DNA from: an uncultured Eubacteriales bacterium | GTDB lineage: Bacteria > Bacillota > Clostridia > Lachnospirales > Lachnospiraceae | DNA length: 36,219 nucleotides | NCBI GenBank assembly: GCA_900545175.1 | Contig: UQYF01000026.1 | Span: 1-36,219, forward strand | Reading direction: 5' to 3' | Part shown: positions 24,906-33,005 of the stretch, in pieces | Layout: every line of letters begins with the position of its first letter | How positions within the stretch are numbered: the first letter of the stretch is position 1 | Notes under the pieces: generated by a model | Databases searched by the model: none | What the model saw: the letters and a program-made list of their open reading frames with translations, nothing else | What the model was told of the DNA's origin: nothing | Made by a program: the position numbers and the translations under genes

Positions 24906-26721
24906 CTGTACTGCCTCCATTCTGGTCATTGTACAGTTTCGCATATTCAGAAATCTTCACCATAAGCTCATCGTGAGTTCCGACTACAGCAGCACCATTT
25001 TCAAGCCATATAATCTTATCCAGCTCCGGGAACATATACAGCCTGTGCGAGATAAGGAATACTATTTCATCATCCAACATATTCCTGAGATTATCATAAA
25101 CCTGTTTCTCCGTGTTTCTATCAAGCGCTGAAAACGGGTCATCCAAAATTGTAATTTCTCTCCTGTGACAGACAGTCCTTGAAAGTGCAAGTCTCTGTGC
25201 CTGCCCGCCTGACAAGCGCACACCGCCTGTTCCAACCATAGTGTCCGCACCATTTTCCATGGCGGCAACCTCACCGTCAAAGCATACTGTTTTCAAAAGC
25301 TTCTGCACATCATATTCATCACCTAAAAGAATATTATTTCTTATAGTGTCTGCGAACAGCTCTGTGTCATGTCCAAGGTATCCGACTATGCCTGCCCGCT
25401 CCTTGGCACTAAGCTTTGAAAGCTCTGCCCCATCAACCTTTATACTTCCGTCATATGGATATTCACATAAAAACACCTTGCCAAAGGTTGATTTTCCGCA
25501 TGCAACAGGTCCTGTGACACCTATCATCTGCCCTGACTCTGCTTCAAAGGAAATGCCCTCAAATATCTTTTCGTTGTACGGTACATCAGGATATCCAAAG
25601 CCAAGACTGTCAACTTCAAGCCGTACGGCCTTCTTTTCTGCTGCATATTTTTTAACATCATGCATATCCGACTTACCTATGCTGCCATTGCCAAGCCCAT
25701 CCGTATCCTTCTCTTGTGTACCTTCAAACTTCATAAGAGGCTTAATTCTATTCCATGATACCTGTGCCTTGTGTACAGCATTAAAAAGCTTGGCTGCTTT
25801 TGATGATTTTACCGACAGCTTTGTAAAACACGAAAGGAATGTTGTAAACGCCGCAATATCCCATAATTTCCATCCTGTGCCTAAAACATTCTTTCCGCCA
25901 AAATACAAAATCATTATAACTCCAACCATGGAAATCACTCTGTTAAGAGGTGTCATCATCGTGTTCCAGATGTTCGCCTTCACTGCCGACTTCTCATATG
26001 CGGACAGCTTCTTCTCATAATCCTTCCTTCTCTCCTCCTCACAGCCAAACACACGGTAAGTTATCGCATTAGATGCCCTGTCAAGTGTCGCATCGCTCAA
26101 TACACCTGACTGTTTCTTGTATGCCGCACCTGTGCGCTGAACTACAAGCTTCATCTTCTCAGCCACCACATAAGAAATCGGTGGGAATAAAAGACTTATA
26201 AGAGCCAGCCTCCAATCGTACCATAAGAGCATTCCCATATATGCCAACATGGCAACACCGGTATCAAAAATCTCCGTCGTGAATTTTCTCATGCCCTCAA
26301 CGCAGTCATCTACATCAAGAATCGCTTTAGTCATGACATTTCCGACACCTTCCTCATTTATCTCCTGCCTGCTCTTTCTTACAAGGCTTCCGTACAGAAC
26401 GCGCTTCATTCTTTTGTTGACATTGTTTGCAAATCTTCGCACATAGAAACGCTTGATATACCTCGATGCCTGCACGATTCCTGTGGCTGCAACATACAAA
26501 AGCACAAGCATGAGCATATCATAAAAGCCTTTTTTGCCGCCTAAAATGTCAACAAGACATCCTGTCATAAGTCCTTCAAACCAAGGACCTATCAAAAGAC
26601 CGAAATTGTATATAAGTCCCGACACTGTAACTGCCGCAAGTACTTTCCATTCCGTCTTAAAGTACGAACCTACTCTGTCTGCCCTAAAATTACCTGCATC
26701 ATTTTTTTCTTTTCTCTTCAT
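24895..26721 (-). CDS. ABC exporter half-transporter (first subunit of heterodimer)
   Basis: This 608-residue half-transporter has a six-helix exporter domain (about 20-320) and an ATPase domain. Walker A is GPVACGKST, the signature LSGGQAQRLALSRT is intact, Walker B is ITILDDPFSALD with aspartate where the catalytic glutamate is expected, and the H-loop is LISHRL. A spacer rich in charge (EGTQEKDTDGLGNGSIGKSD) links the domains. The start ATG has AAAGGA at good spacing. Together with the following gene it forms a heterodimer of the BmrCD/TM287-288 kind, with one canonical and one degenerate ATP site. Its promoter lies inside a perfect 19-bp inverted repeat. Confidence 0.93.
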   Translation of the reverse strand: MKRKEKNDAGNFRADRVGSYFKTEWKVLAAVTVSGLIYNFGLLIGPWFEGLMTGCLVDILGGKKGFYDMLMLVLLYVAATGIVQASRYIKRFYVRRFANNVNKRMKRVLYGSLVRKSRQEINEEGVGNVMTKAILDVDDCVEGMRKFTTEIFDTGVAMLAYMGMLLWYDWRLALISLLFPPISYVVAEKMKLVVQRTGAAYKKQSGVLSDATLDRASNAITYRVFGCEEERRKDYEKKLSAYEKSAVKANIWNTMMTPLNRVISMVGVIMILYFGGKNVLGTGWKLWDIAAFTTFLSCFTKLSVKSSKAAKLFNAVHKAQVSWNRIKPLMKFEGTQEKDTDGLGNGSIGKSDMHDVKKYAAEKKAVRLEVDSLGFGYPDVPYNEKIFEGISFEAESGQMIGVTGPVACGKSTFGKVFLCEYPYDGSIKVDGAELSKLSAKERAGIVGYLGHDTELFADTIRNNILLGDEYDVQKLLKTVCFDGEVAAMENGADTMVGTGGVRLSGGQAQRLALSRTVCHRREITILDDPFSALDRNTEKQVYDNLRNMLDDEIVFLISHRLYMFPELDKIIWLENGAAVVGTHDELMVKISEYAKLYNDQNGGSTDEA

Positions 26722-26738
26722 AATCTTGTCCTTTACGC

Positions 26739-26795
26739 AAGAAAAGATGTACTATCAACCAAATAGATGATAGTACATCTTTTCTTTTATGTCAA
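26739..26795 (-). promoter_or_regulatory. ABC operon promoter overlapped by a perfect 19-bp inverted repeat
   Basis: On the minus strand -35 TTGACA (26790-26795), a 17-bp spacer and -10 TATCAT (26767-26772). Inverted-repeat arms at 26768-26786 and 26739-26757 are perfectly complementary over 19 bp with a 10-bp centre. One arm covers the -10 and most of the spacer; the other lies over the early transcribed region. In a transcript reading through from htpG the same sequence would fold as a hairpin with a partly T-rich 3' side, so it may double as the htpG terminator. Confidence 0.6.
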
Positions 26796-26866
26796 TACAG
26801 GAGTCGACGATATTCGCAATCCGCTTTCGCTTCCTGCTCACATAAAACTCCCATTAGATATTGATA

Positions 26867-28870
26867 TTATTTTGCAATAATCTCCATAAGCTTATTGCTT
26901 CTCTCAATAAATGCGCTCATGCGCTCCGGCTTTAACGGAGCATGTGCAAGCTCTGCAAGGTCATATAACTGCTCGCAGAAAAGAGCTGTGTTCTCTCCTT
27001 CAGGGTTGTTCTCAACATACTGTACAAGCGGATGTTTAGCATTCAAAACAAGAGTCTGTCCCTCCTGACCGAACATAGAAGGATTCATTCCATACATGCC
27101 ATACATCTTCATCATATCCTGCATACGCTTAGAATCTTCCGACACAGTAATCATTGAAGCTATCGAGTCGTTCTTTAACTTTTCAAGCTTAACTGCAAGC
27201 TTATCGTTGCCAAGAGCCTTCTTAAATACATCAGAGAGCTTGTCCTCTCTCTCCTTGAGAGCCTTAGCTTCGTCCTCTGTCTGCTCTTCCTTAAATGTCT
27301 CTGTAAGGTCTGAATCAATGCTTAAGAACTTAACGCCTTCATTCTTCTGCTCAAGATGATTTATGAATGCGGAATCGATATTATGTGTAAGAATAACGGC
27401 ATCTAAGCCTGCTTCCTTAAACATCTTAATATACTGTCCCTGCTCTGTCTCGTTCTTGACATAGAATACAGTATTCTCATGCTTTTCTTTGTTCTCCTCA
27501 AGACACTCAGGAAGTGTAAGATACTTGCCGTCAAGATTCTTAAACAGAATATAATCCTTCATCTTCTCGAAGAACTTATCATCCTTCAGGCAGCCGTACT
27601 TGATGAATGGATTTATGTCATCCCAATACTTCTCATAGCTTTCTTTCTCTGTCTTGCACATACCGGAAAGCTTATCGGCAACCTTCTTGGTGATATAATC
27701 TGAAATCTTCTTTACAAATCCATCATTCTGAAGAGCACTTCTTGATACATTAAGAGGAAGGTCAGGACAGTCGATAACACCCTTTAAGAGCATAAGGAAC
27801 TCAGGAATAACTTCCTTGATATTGTCGGCGATGAATACCTGATTGTTGTAAAGCTTGATTGTTCCTTCTATTGTATCATACTCGGTGTTTAACTTAGGGA
27901 AGTATAATATGCCCTTTAAGTTAAACGGATAATCCATATTGAGGTGAATCCAGAAAAGAGGCTCCTTGTAATCCTTAAATACCTTGCGGTAGAACTCCTT
28001 GTACTGTTCATCTGTGCAGTCATTAGGATGCTTTGTCCAAAGAGGTGTTGTATCGTTGATCGGAACAGGTCTCTTAACAATCTTAAGCTTCTTAGAAGCA
28101 GGAACAGTCTCAACTGTTTCCTTTGTTCCGTCTTCCTTCTCAATCTCCTCTGTCTTAGCTTCCTCAACGATTGTCTCGACAACCTTATCTGTGTCAAGAA
28201 GCTCATCCTCAGCTATAGTCTGATACTGCTCTCCTGCATCCGCATTCTCAACATATATCTCAACCGGCATGAAGGAACAATACTTCTCAATGACTTCCTT
28301 CGCACGATACTCATTGGCAAATTCATTGCACTCTTCCGATAAATAGAGAGTAATCTCAGTACCTCTTGTTGTCTTAGTACCCTCCTCCATATCATATTCT
28401 GTTCCGCCGTCACATTCCCAGTGAACAGGCTTAGCTCCGTCCTGATATGAAAGTGTATCTATTGTGACACGGTCGGCAACCATGAATGCTGAGTAGAAAC
28501 CAAGTCCGAAATGTCCGATAATCTGATCCTCATTAGCCTTATCCTTATACTTCTCAAGGAATGCCTCAGCACCTGAGAAAGCTATCTGGCAGATGTATTC
28601 ATTGACTTCGTCAGCAGTCATACCAAGACCATTATCAATAAACCTGATAGTCTTATCCTTGGCGCTTACGATAACCTTTACCTGATACTTGTTATCCTCC
28701 GTAGCGGTAAATTCACCCATAAGCTCAAGCTTCTTAAGCTTCGTTATGGCATCACAGCCGTTAGAGATGAGCTCTCTGTAGAATATATCGTGGTCGGAAT
28801 ATAACCACTTCTTAATTATAGGGAAAATATTGTCACTGTTAATTGATAAACTACCATGTGTATTAGCCAT
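26867..28870 (-). CDS. htpG: Molecular chaperone HtpG (Hsp90)
   Basis: Bacterial Hsp90 is an ATP-dependent cytosolic chaperone that acts as a dimer on stressed or partly folded proteins. It has about 667 residues. The N-terminal GHKL ATP-binding domain shows YRELISNGCDAITK, DNGLGMT and GHFGLGFYSAFMVAD. The middle domain includes LPLNVSRSALQ and the region of the catalytic arginine, and the C-terminal dimerisation domain ends the protein. A charged linker of the TEEIEKEDGTKETVET kind sits between N and middle domains. The frame is open 32 codons upstream, but the ATG at 28870 has GGAGG and starts at the family's usual N terminus (MANTHGSLSINSDNIFPII). A promoter with a CIRCE-like element lies upstream. 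Confidence 0.96.
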   Translation of the reverse strand: MANTHGSLSINSDNIFPIIKKWLYSDHDIFYRELISNGCDAITKLKKLELMGEFTATEDNKYQVKVIVSAKDKTIRFIDNGLGMTADEVNEYICQIAFSGAEAFLEKYKDKANEDQIIGHFGLGFYSAFMVADRVTIDTLSYQDGAKPVHWECDGGTEYDMEEGTKTTRGTEITLYLSEECNEFANEYRAKEVIEKYCSFMPVEIYVENADAGEQYQTIAEDELLDTDKVVETIVEEAKTEEIEKEDGTKETVETVPASKKLKIVKRPVPINDTTPLWTKHPNDCTDEQYKEFYRKVFKDYKEPLFWIHLNMDYPFNLKGILYFPKLNTEYDTIEGTIKLYNNQVFIADNIKEVIPEFLMLLKGVIDCPDLPLNVSRSALQNDGFVKKISDYITKKVADKLSGMCKTEKESYEKYWDDINPFIKYGCLKDDKFFEKMKDYILFKNLDGKYLTLPECLEENKEKHENTVFYVKNETEQGQYIKMFKEAGLDAVILTHNIDSAFINHLEQKNEGVKFLSIDSDLTETFKEEQTEDEAKALKEREDKLSDVFKKALGNDKLAVKLEKLKNDSIASMITVSEDSKRMQDMMKMYGMYGMNPSMFGQEGQTLVLNAKHPLVQYVENNPEGENTALFCEQLYDLAELAHAPLKPERMSAFIERSNKLMEIIAK

Positions 28871-28977
28871 TTTAAAACCTCCATATACATAAAATAATAT
28901 AATTATGGTGCAAATGAGAAATAAATCCGATTGACACCCACACCACATCATCCGCATATTCTTCATGCAACAGCTAT

Positions 28978-29006
28978 ATAGTAATACCTGATTTTGTAAA
29001 TGTCAA
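28978..29006 (-). promoter_or_regulatory. htpG promoter
   Basis: On the minus strand a perfect -35 TTGACA (29001-29006), a 17-bp spacer and -10 TACTAT (28978-28983), giving a leader of about 100 nt. Confidence 0.75.
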
Positions 29007-29012
29007 CAATTT

Positions 29013-29039
29013 TTAGCACTCATTTGGTGTGACTGCTAG
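29013..29039. promoter_or_regulatory. CIRCE-like HrcA operator
   Basis: TTAGCACTC, a 9-bp spacer, then GACTGCTAG. The left half is a perfect match to CIRCE and the right half matches at seven of nine positions. HrcA represses heat-shock operons through this element. It lies 6 bp upstream of the htpG -35 box and about 40 bp upstream of the candidate lepB -35. Confidence 0.72.
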
Positions 29040-29078
29040 TAATTTAATACTTTTTTTATTTTTAATACATATATTCAC

Positions 29079-29107
29079 TTGTTGAATATAAAATTTTGCA
29101 TTATACT
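29079..29107 (+). promoter_or_regulatory. Candidate lepB promoter
   Basis: TTGTTG (29079-29084), a 17-bp spacer and TATACT (29102-29107), in a very AT-rich stretch, about 30 bp before the start codon. Confidence 0.45.
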
Positions 29108-29138
29108 GTAAATATATTTATTAAAAAGGAACTATATA

Positions 29139-29867
29139 ATGAACAAAGACTTAGAATTTATAGACATTAACTTAGATGACAAAACAAGCTCTAAATCATC
29201 CCGCTTTGGTACACATAAAAATACCGGCACTCATTTTTCGGATGACAGTCACGATAATATCGAAAAAGAATATATGGATGAGACAGATAAATCCGATGCC
29301 GATATAACAAATCTGCCACCTTCAAGCGACAATCCCGGAAAACGAAAAAGCCATATGCTTATCCGCGAAATTCTCAGCTATGTATTTATAATAGCAGCAG
29401 CTTTTATTATAGCAATGCTTGCCAACAGCTATCTTATTGTCAACGCACGGATCCCATCCGGTTCCATGATACCGACAATCACCAAAGGCAACAGAATTAT
29501 CGGAAACAGGCTTGCATATATTAAGTCTGAGCCAAGACGCGGTGACATTGTAGTTTTTTATTACCCTGATGACGAGAGCCAGAAATTCATAAAGCGAATT
29601 ATCGGCCTTCCGGGTGAGACTATCTATATTGCAGACGGAATAGTATACATTGACGGTCAGCCGCTTGACGAGAGTGCCTACTTGACTGTTGAGACATACG
29701 GCGTGAGCGGGCCGTTCACAATACCGGAGAACTGCTATTTTATGATGGGCGACAATCGAAACAGCTCTAACGACTCACGCTTTTGGACCAACCATTTTGT
29801 GAGCCGTGATAAAATCATAGCAAAGGCTCTGTTCTGTTATTATCCTTCAATACATCTGATAAAATAA
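29139..29867 (+). CDS. lepB: Signal peptidase I
   Basis: This membrane serine protease removes signal peptides from exported proteins. It has 242 residues. A long charged cytoplasmic tail (about 1-72) is followed by one membrane anchor (about 76-98, ILSYVFIIAAAFIIAMLAN). The catalytic domain has serine 109 in PSGSM and lysine 152 in KFIKRIIGLPGE, the Ser/Lys dyad. The family boxes RRGDIVVF and MMGDNRNSSNDSR are present. AAGGA precedes the start. The tail is longer and more acidic than in most Firmicute type I peptidases. It is monocistronic, with a strong terminator downstream. Confidence 0.95.
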   Translation: MNKDLEFIDINLDDKTSSKSSRFGTHKNTGTHFSDDSHDNIEKEYMDETDKSDADITNLPPSSDNPGKRKSHMLIREILSYVFIIAAAFIIAMLANSYLIVNARIPSGSMIPTITKGNRIIGNRLAYIKSEPRRGDIVVFYYPDDESQKFIKRIIGLPGETIYIADGIVYIDGQPLDESAYLTVETYGVSGPFTIPENCYFMMGDNRNSSNDSRFWTNHFVSRDKIIAKALFCYYPSIHLIK

Positions 29868-29908
29868 TATCGCAAGCACCTTGTCGATGCCACAGAGTCC
29901 GGCAATGC

Positions 29909-29968
29909 AAAAAGAGTCCGGCATATTTGTAAGCTGCTAAACAGCTTATTATATGTCGGGCTCTTTTT
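29909..29968 (+). terminator. Terminator of lepB
   Basis: An 18-bp stem (29909-29926 with 29951-29968, with G-U pairs) encloses a smaller AAGCTG/CAGCTT hairpin, and the stem ends in a T run. An 11-base direct repeat (AGAGTCCGGCA) occurs at 29894 and again at 29913. Confidence 0.82.
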
Positions 29969-29982
29969 ATTAAGGTTCGGGG

Positions 29983-30082
29983 GGCAAAACATGCTCTTAG
30001 AACATCTTGCTTCGTACAATGAAGAGATATGCATAAATATAACTTGTTATGCACTCATAAACTGAATTTGCATGTTTTGACC
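29983..30082. repeat. Dispersed repeat, copy B (single unit with terminal inverted repeats)
   Basis: The ends GGCAAAACATGC (29983-29994) and GCATGTTTTGACC (30070-30082) are inverted copies of each other apart from a one-base change at the tip. The interior matches copy A at 22158-22302: about 24 of 25 bases over the segment with CTTGCTTCGTACAAT, and good similarity across GATATGCATAAATATAAC. It lies between the lepB terminator and the foldase stop codon. Confidence 0.7.
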
Positions 30083-30088
30083 GCCGGA

Positions 30089-31060
30089 CTACTGATTACT
30101 GCTATTATTACTGCCAAGCTTCTCCCACGCCCTCTCATCAAGCAATAAGCTTACTCCTTTTGAAAACTCACCAAGATATTCATCGAACATTTCACTCTTT
30201 CTTCTCTGGATTATGCTTTCCGCCTGACTTTCTGACCTGCCTGCAACATTATCATCAATGCAGTATATCAGATATGAACCATTATTACAGTTAACTATAT
30301 CGCTTATCTGACCTGAATCGAGGTTAAATGCTGCCTCCTCAAAGCTCTTTTCAAGCTCACCGCGCCCTATCTCAGCCGAATATTCTGCGCTGTCACTATA
30401 CTTTACAGCCAATGCCGCAAAATCTGCCCCTTCTTCGTATTCAGCGGCAGCTTTTTCAAGCTTTTCCTGCTGCCCGTCAGAATCGTCTGACGCTGCCTCA
30501 TAGATATATTGGATTTTTATTATCCGTGCTTCGTCCATGCTTATCTGTGTATCTACATCCCTTGTAAGTTCATCATACACCTTATCAGAAAGCTGCATCA
30601 TAATGAAGAGGTCGTTAAGCTCATCCTTATTAATGTAGTCAATATCTCCGGCATACTCCAAGTAATAAGCTTCCGCCTTATGTTCACAAGCACTGCGCTC
30701 CTGTTCACTAAGCTCTATATGCTTTTCTTTTGCAAGCATATTCACAAGCACCAGTCTTAATGACATATCAAGAACAAGATTATCAATATATTCTCCAAAA
30801 GGTACATTATTGACTTCCATATTCCATATGCTAGAAGTAAGTGCGCTTTCATAACCGCTTCTTACAGATTCAAGCAGCAGACGCACCTGCCCAACCGTAA
30901 TTCCAATGTCTCCTCCCGAGAGCATATACTCACCATCAACACCTGTAGACAGCTTTACTATATAATCATTTATGGTAATCTCCGGCATATCGGCACTGCA
31001 TCCGCACAGCAGCAAAACAGCAATGCTGAAAAATATAAGACATTTTTTAACCTTCAACAT
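30089..31060 (-). CDS. PrsA/PpiC-like peptidyl-prolyl isomerase lipoprotein
   Basis: This extracytoplasmic lipoprotein of about 323 residues assists folding of exported proteins. A lipoprotein signal (MLKVKKCLIFFSIAVLLLCGC) ends in the lipobox LCGC, so the mature protein should be anchored at the cysteine near residue 17-18. A SurA/PrsA-like helical N region follows. The parvulin domain is spread over about 200-290, with KIQYIYEA, AAEYEEGADFAALAVKYSDS and IGRGELEKSFEEAAFNLDSGQISDIV. The frame is open well upstream, but the ATG at 31060 overlaps the stop of the preceding small gene by 14 bases and has GGAAG eight bases before. Translational coupling to that gene is likely. Catalytic activity of the parvulin domain is not certain from sequence alone. 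Confidence 0.85.
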   Translation of the reverse strand: MLKVKKCLIFFSIAVLLLCGCSADMPEITINDYIVKLSTGVDGEYMLSGGDIGITVGQVRLLLESVRSGYESALTSSIWNMEVNNVPFGEYIDNLVLDMSLRLVLVNMLAKEKHIELSEQERSACEHKAEAYYLEYAGDIDYINKDELNDLFIMMQLSDKVYDELTRDVDTQISMDEARIIKIQYIYEAASDDSDGQQEKLEKAAAEYEEGADFAALAVKYSDSAEYSAEIGRGELEKSFEEAAFNLDSGQISDIVNCNNGSYLIYCIDDNVAGRSESQAESIIQRRKSEMFDEYLGEFSKGVSLLLDERAWEKLGSNNSSNQ

Positions 31061-31304
31061 AGAGATATCTTCCATCAGGCAGCACGAACACTTCAAGAGC
31101 ATCCGCTGCATCTTCCATCTCTTCATCATCAATTCCTTCTTCACGCCAGAAGGCACGAAGCTCCTTCTCAGAGTTAAATACCTGTGCAAAACAGTCCTCT
31201 AAGAACTCCATAGCCTCATCCACTGTCTCAGCAACCGGCTCGTCAAAAAGCTTTCCCTGCTCCTTTAAAAATACTTCCGCACACATTTCATCAATCTCGT
31301 TCAT
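31047..31304 (-). CDS. Small acidic conserved protein, unknown function
   Basis: This 85-residue, strongly acidic protein (MNEIDEMCAEVFLKEQGKLF at the start, DGRYLYVEG at the end) has no signal peptide or membrane segment and is predicted to be mostly helical. I do not recognise the family. Codon use and an upstream ribosome binding site (AGGTTAATT context) support a real gene. Its last codons overlap the start of the foldase lipoprotein, which implies coupled expression. It follows the HAD phosphatase by 38 bp and may be part of the maf-led transcript. Confidence 0.75.
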   Translation of the reverse strand: MNEIDEMCAEVFLKEQGKLFDEPVAETVDEAMEFLEDCFAQVFNSEKELRAFWREEGIDDEEMEDAADALEVFVLPDGRYLYVEG

Positions 31305-31342
31305 ATTTAATTAACCTCCGTTTTATTTTAAGATATTATCCA

Positions 31343-32146
31343 CTACATAACTATGCATTTATTGTCGAGAATACGCTTGATACTGTCCTCAACACATTTT
31401 GTCTCATATCTTGCATGCTCTTTAACTTTATCGACTGCCTGCTTCATCACAACAGGATGTCCTACTGCCTGAAACATCTCGATATCGTTAAAATTATCAC
31501 CAAATGCAATGCATTCATCCTTCTCAATATGCATGAGCTTCTGTATCGTCCTTATAGCGCTTCCCTTGTTCACTCCCTGTGCTGTGTAATCAAGCCACTG
31601 CTTACCTGAGACACAGGACTGTGCACGACCCTTAAAGGCATTTAAAAAATAATCCTCCGTATTTTCGATTCCTGTCGGGTCATAGACAGATATTTTCACA
31701 TATTCTTCGCATATATGCTCTAAGTCATCGACAAGACAGATATCATTTCTGACAACATCCCGCATCCTGACAAGGTAGGCATCCGTCTTAGGTTTAAGGT
31801 AGGAAGTCCTCTCACCCGACACAAGCACCTCACACTGTTTAATACCTGTAATAGCTCTTATAATCTCTCTGCCAAGAGCAGTATCCATAGGTGTCTTGTC
31901 AAGAAGCTTATCCTTATAAATTATGACAGAACCGTTCTCGCATATATACATCATGTCATCTGCCACTTCCCCAAAAAGTCTCCTAAGATTCGGATATTGT
32001 CTGCCGCTTGCTGCACAAAAAATAATACCTTCATCTCTTAAATCCTTTATAAGAGGAATCAGCTTATCCGACACCTTCTGTGCTCCGTTAAGCAGAAGTG
32101 TACCATCTAAATCACTTGCAATAAATTTTATTCTCTTTCTTTCCAT
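31343..32146 (-). CDS. Cof-type HAD-IIB phosphatase
   Basis: This haloacid dehalogenase superfamily hydrolase of about 267 residues probably dephosphorylates sugar phosphates or flavin/cofactor phosphates. Motif I is DLDGTLL near residue 11, the cap domain is type C2B, and motif IV is FGDNFNDIEMFQAVGHPVVM with the conserved acidic residues. The second lysine motif (GVNKGSAIRTIQKLM) is present. The start could be TTG one codon upstream or the ATG at 32146; AGGTGG fits either and I chose ATG. It lies 71 bp downstream of maf on the same strand, likely in one operon. Substrate cannot be told. Confidence 0.92.
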   Translation of the reverse strand: MERKRIKFIASDLDGTLLLNGAQKVSDKLIPLIKDLRDEGIIFCAASGRQYPNLRRLFGEVADDMMYICENGSVIIYKDKLLDKTPMDTALGREIIRAITGIKQCEVLVSGERTSYLKPKTDAYLVRMRDVVRNDICLVDDLEHICEEYVKISVYDPTGIENTEDYFLNAFKGRAQSCVSGKQWLDYTAQGVNKGSAIRTIQKLMHIEKDECIAFGDNFNDIEMFQAVGHPVVMKQAVDKVKEHARYETKCVEDSIKRILDNKCIVM

Positions 32147-32217
32147 CAATAAAAATCCACCTGTATTGCCATTTTAATCTATCATCCGCAATAATCTGCC
32201 CTGCTGCGGTCAACACC

Positions 32218-32844
32218 TTAAGAAAAAATGCACTCTCTCATAATTCTTCCGACAGGAAGTCCTACAACATTATTATAATCTCCATCGATTTTTATAATAA
32301 ATTCCGCAAAAAGTCCCTGAATTGCATATGCTCCTGCTTTATCCATAGACTCACCTGTATCAACATATCTATCAATCTGCTCGTCAGTCATATGTGCAAC
32401 ATACACTTTCGTCTCCTCAACAAATGTTCTCGTCTGTGCAATCCCTTCCTTGAGATATACCATCGACACTCCTGTATAGACACTGTGCTGTTTTCCTTCA
32501 AGAAGCTTAATCATTCTGACTGCATCAGCCTTATCCTTGGGCTTTCCAAGAATCTCATTCTGATATGCAACTATAGTATCTGCACCTATGACAAGAATAT
32601 TGCTCCCATCGCCGTCTTCATTTTTGACTTCCGATATAGAATCCATAGCCGCCTTATACACAAGATCCCTTGCCTTCTGGGATGACAGCTCCATAACTAT
32701 CTCCCACGGAATCTTTCTGGTTATTGTCTCCTCAACATGACTTGGCATAACCTCAAATTCAAGCCCCATCTGCTTAAGCAGCTCTCTTCTCCTTGGCGAT
32801 GCCGATGCAAGTATAATCCTGTCCATATCACGAATCGTCTTCAT
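32218..32844 (-). CDS. maf: Maf-family nucleoside triphosphate pyrophosphatase
   Basis: Maf hydrolyses canonical or modified NTPs (dTTP, UTP or related) to monophosphates, acting as a house-cleaning enzyme and influencing septum formation. It has about 208 residues. The N-terminal loop ILASASPRRRELL, the acidic VIGADTIV segment, KPKDKADAVRMIKLLEGKQHSVYTGV, and DTGESMDKAGAYAIQG near the C terminus are all family hallmarks. I chose the ATG at 32844 because GGAGG lies nine bases before it; an ATG six codons later starts closer to the conserved core but lacks a ribosome binding site. It has a perfect-spacing promoter and probably leads the run of genes to its left. Confidence 0.93.
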   Translation of the reverse strand: MKTIRDMDRIILASASPRRRELLKQMGLEFEVMPSHVEETITRKIPWEIVMELSSQKARDLVYKAAMDSISEVKNEDGDGSNILVIGADTIVAYQNEILGKPKDKADAVRMIKLLEGKQHSVYTGVSMVYLKEGIAQTRTFVEETKVYVAHMTDEQIDRYVDTGESMDKAGAYAIQGLFAEFIIKIDGDYNNVVGLPVGRIMRECIFS

Positions 32845-32896
32845 CTGACATGTCCTCCAAAACATCCATAATTACCGTTTTATGTTCTCGTAAAAG

Positions 32897-32925
32897 ATTA
32901 TAATGCATCCTCGCATAGCCGTCAA
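32897..32925 (-). promoter_or_regulatory. maf operon promoter
   Basis: On the minus strand -35 TTGACG (32920-32925), a 17-bp spacer and a perfect -10 TATAAT (32897-32902). Confidence 0.72.
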
Positions 32926-32939
32926 GAAACACAATGACC

Positions 32940-32978
32940 AAATAAAGCACCGTGAATCTTTTGTTCCACGGTGCTTTA
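32940..32978 (-). terminator. Terminator of the Lrp/AsnC gene
   Basis: AAAGCACCGTG (32945-32955) and CACGGTGCTTT (32968-32978) form an 11-bp perfect stem with a T-rich tail on the minus strand. Confidence 0.85.
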
Positions 32979-33005
32979 GCATTTCCTTATCGATTTGACT
33001 ATCCG

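Noticed and set aside
28871..28966. N-terminal extension of htpG
   Set aside because: It overlaps the leader, lacks a ribosome binding site, and the canonical Hsp90 N terminus starts at the ATG with GGAGG.
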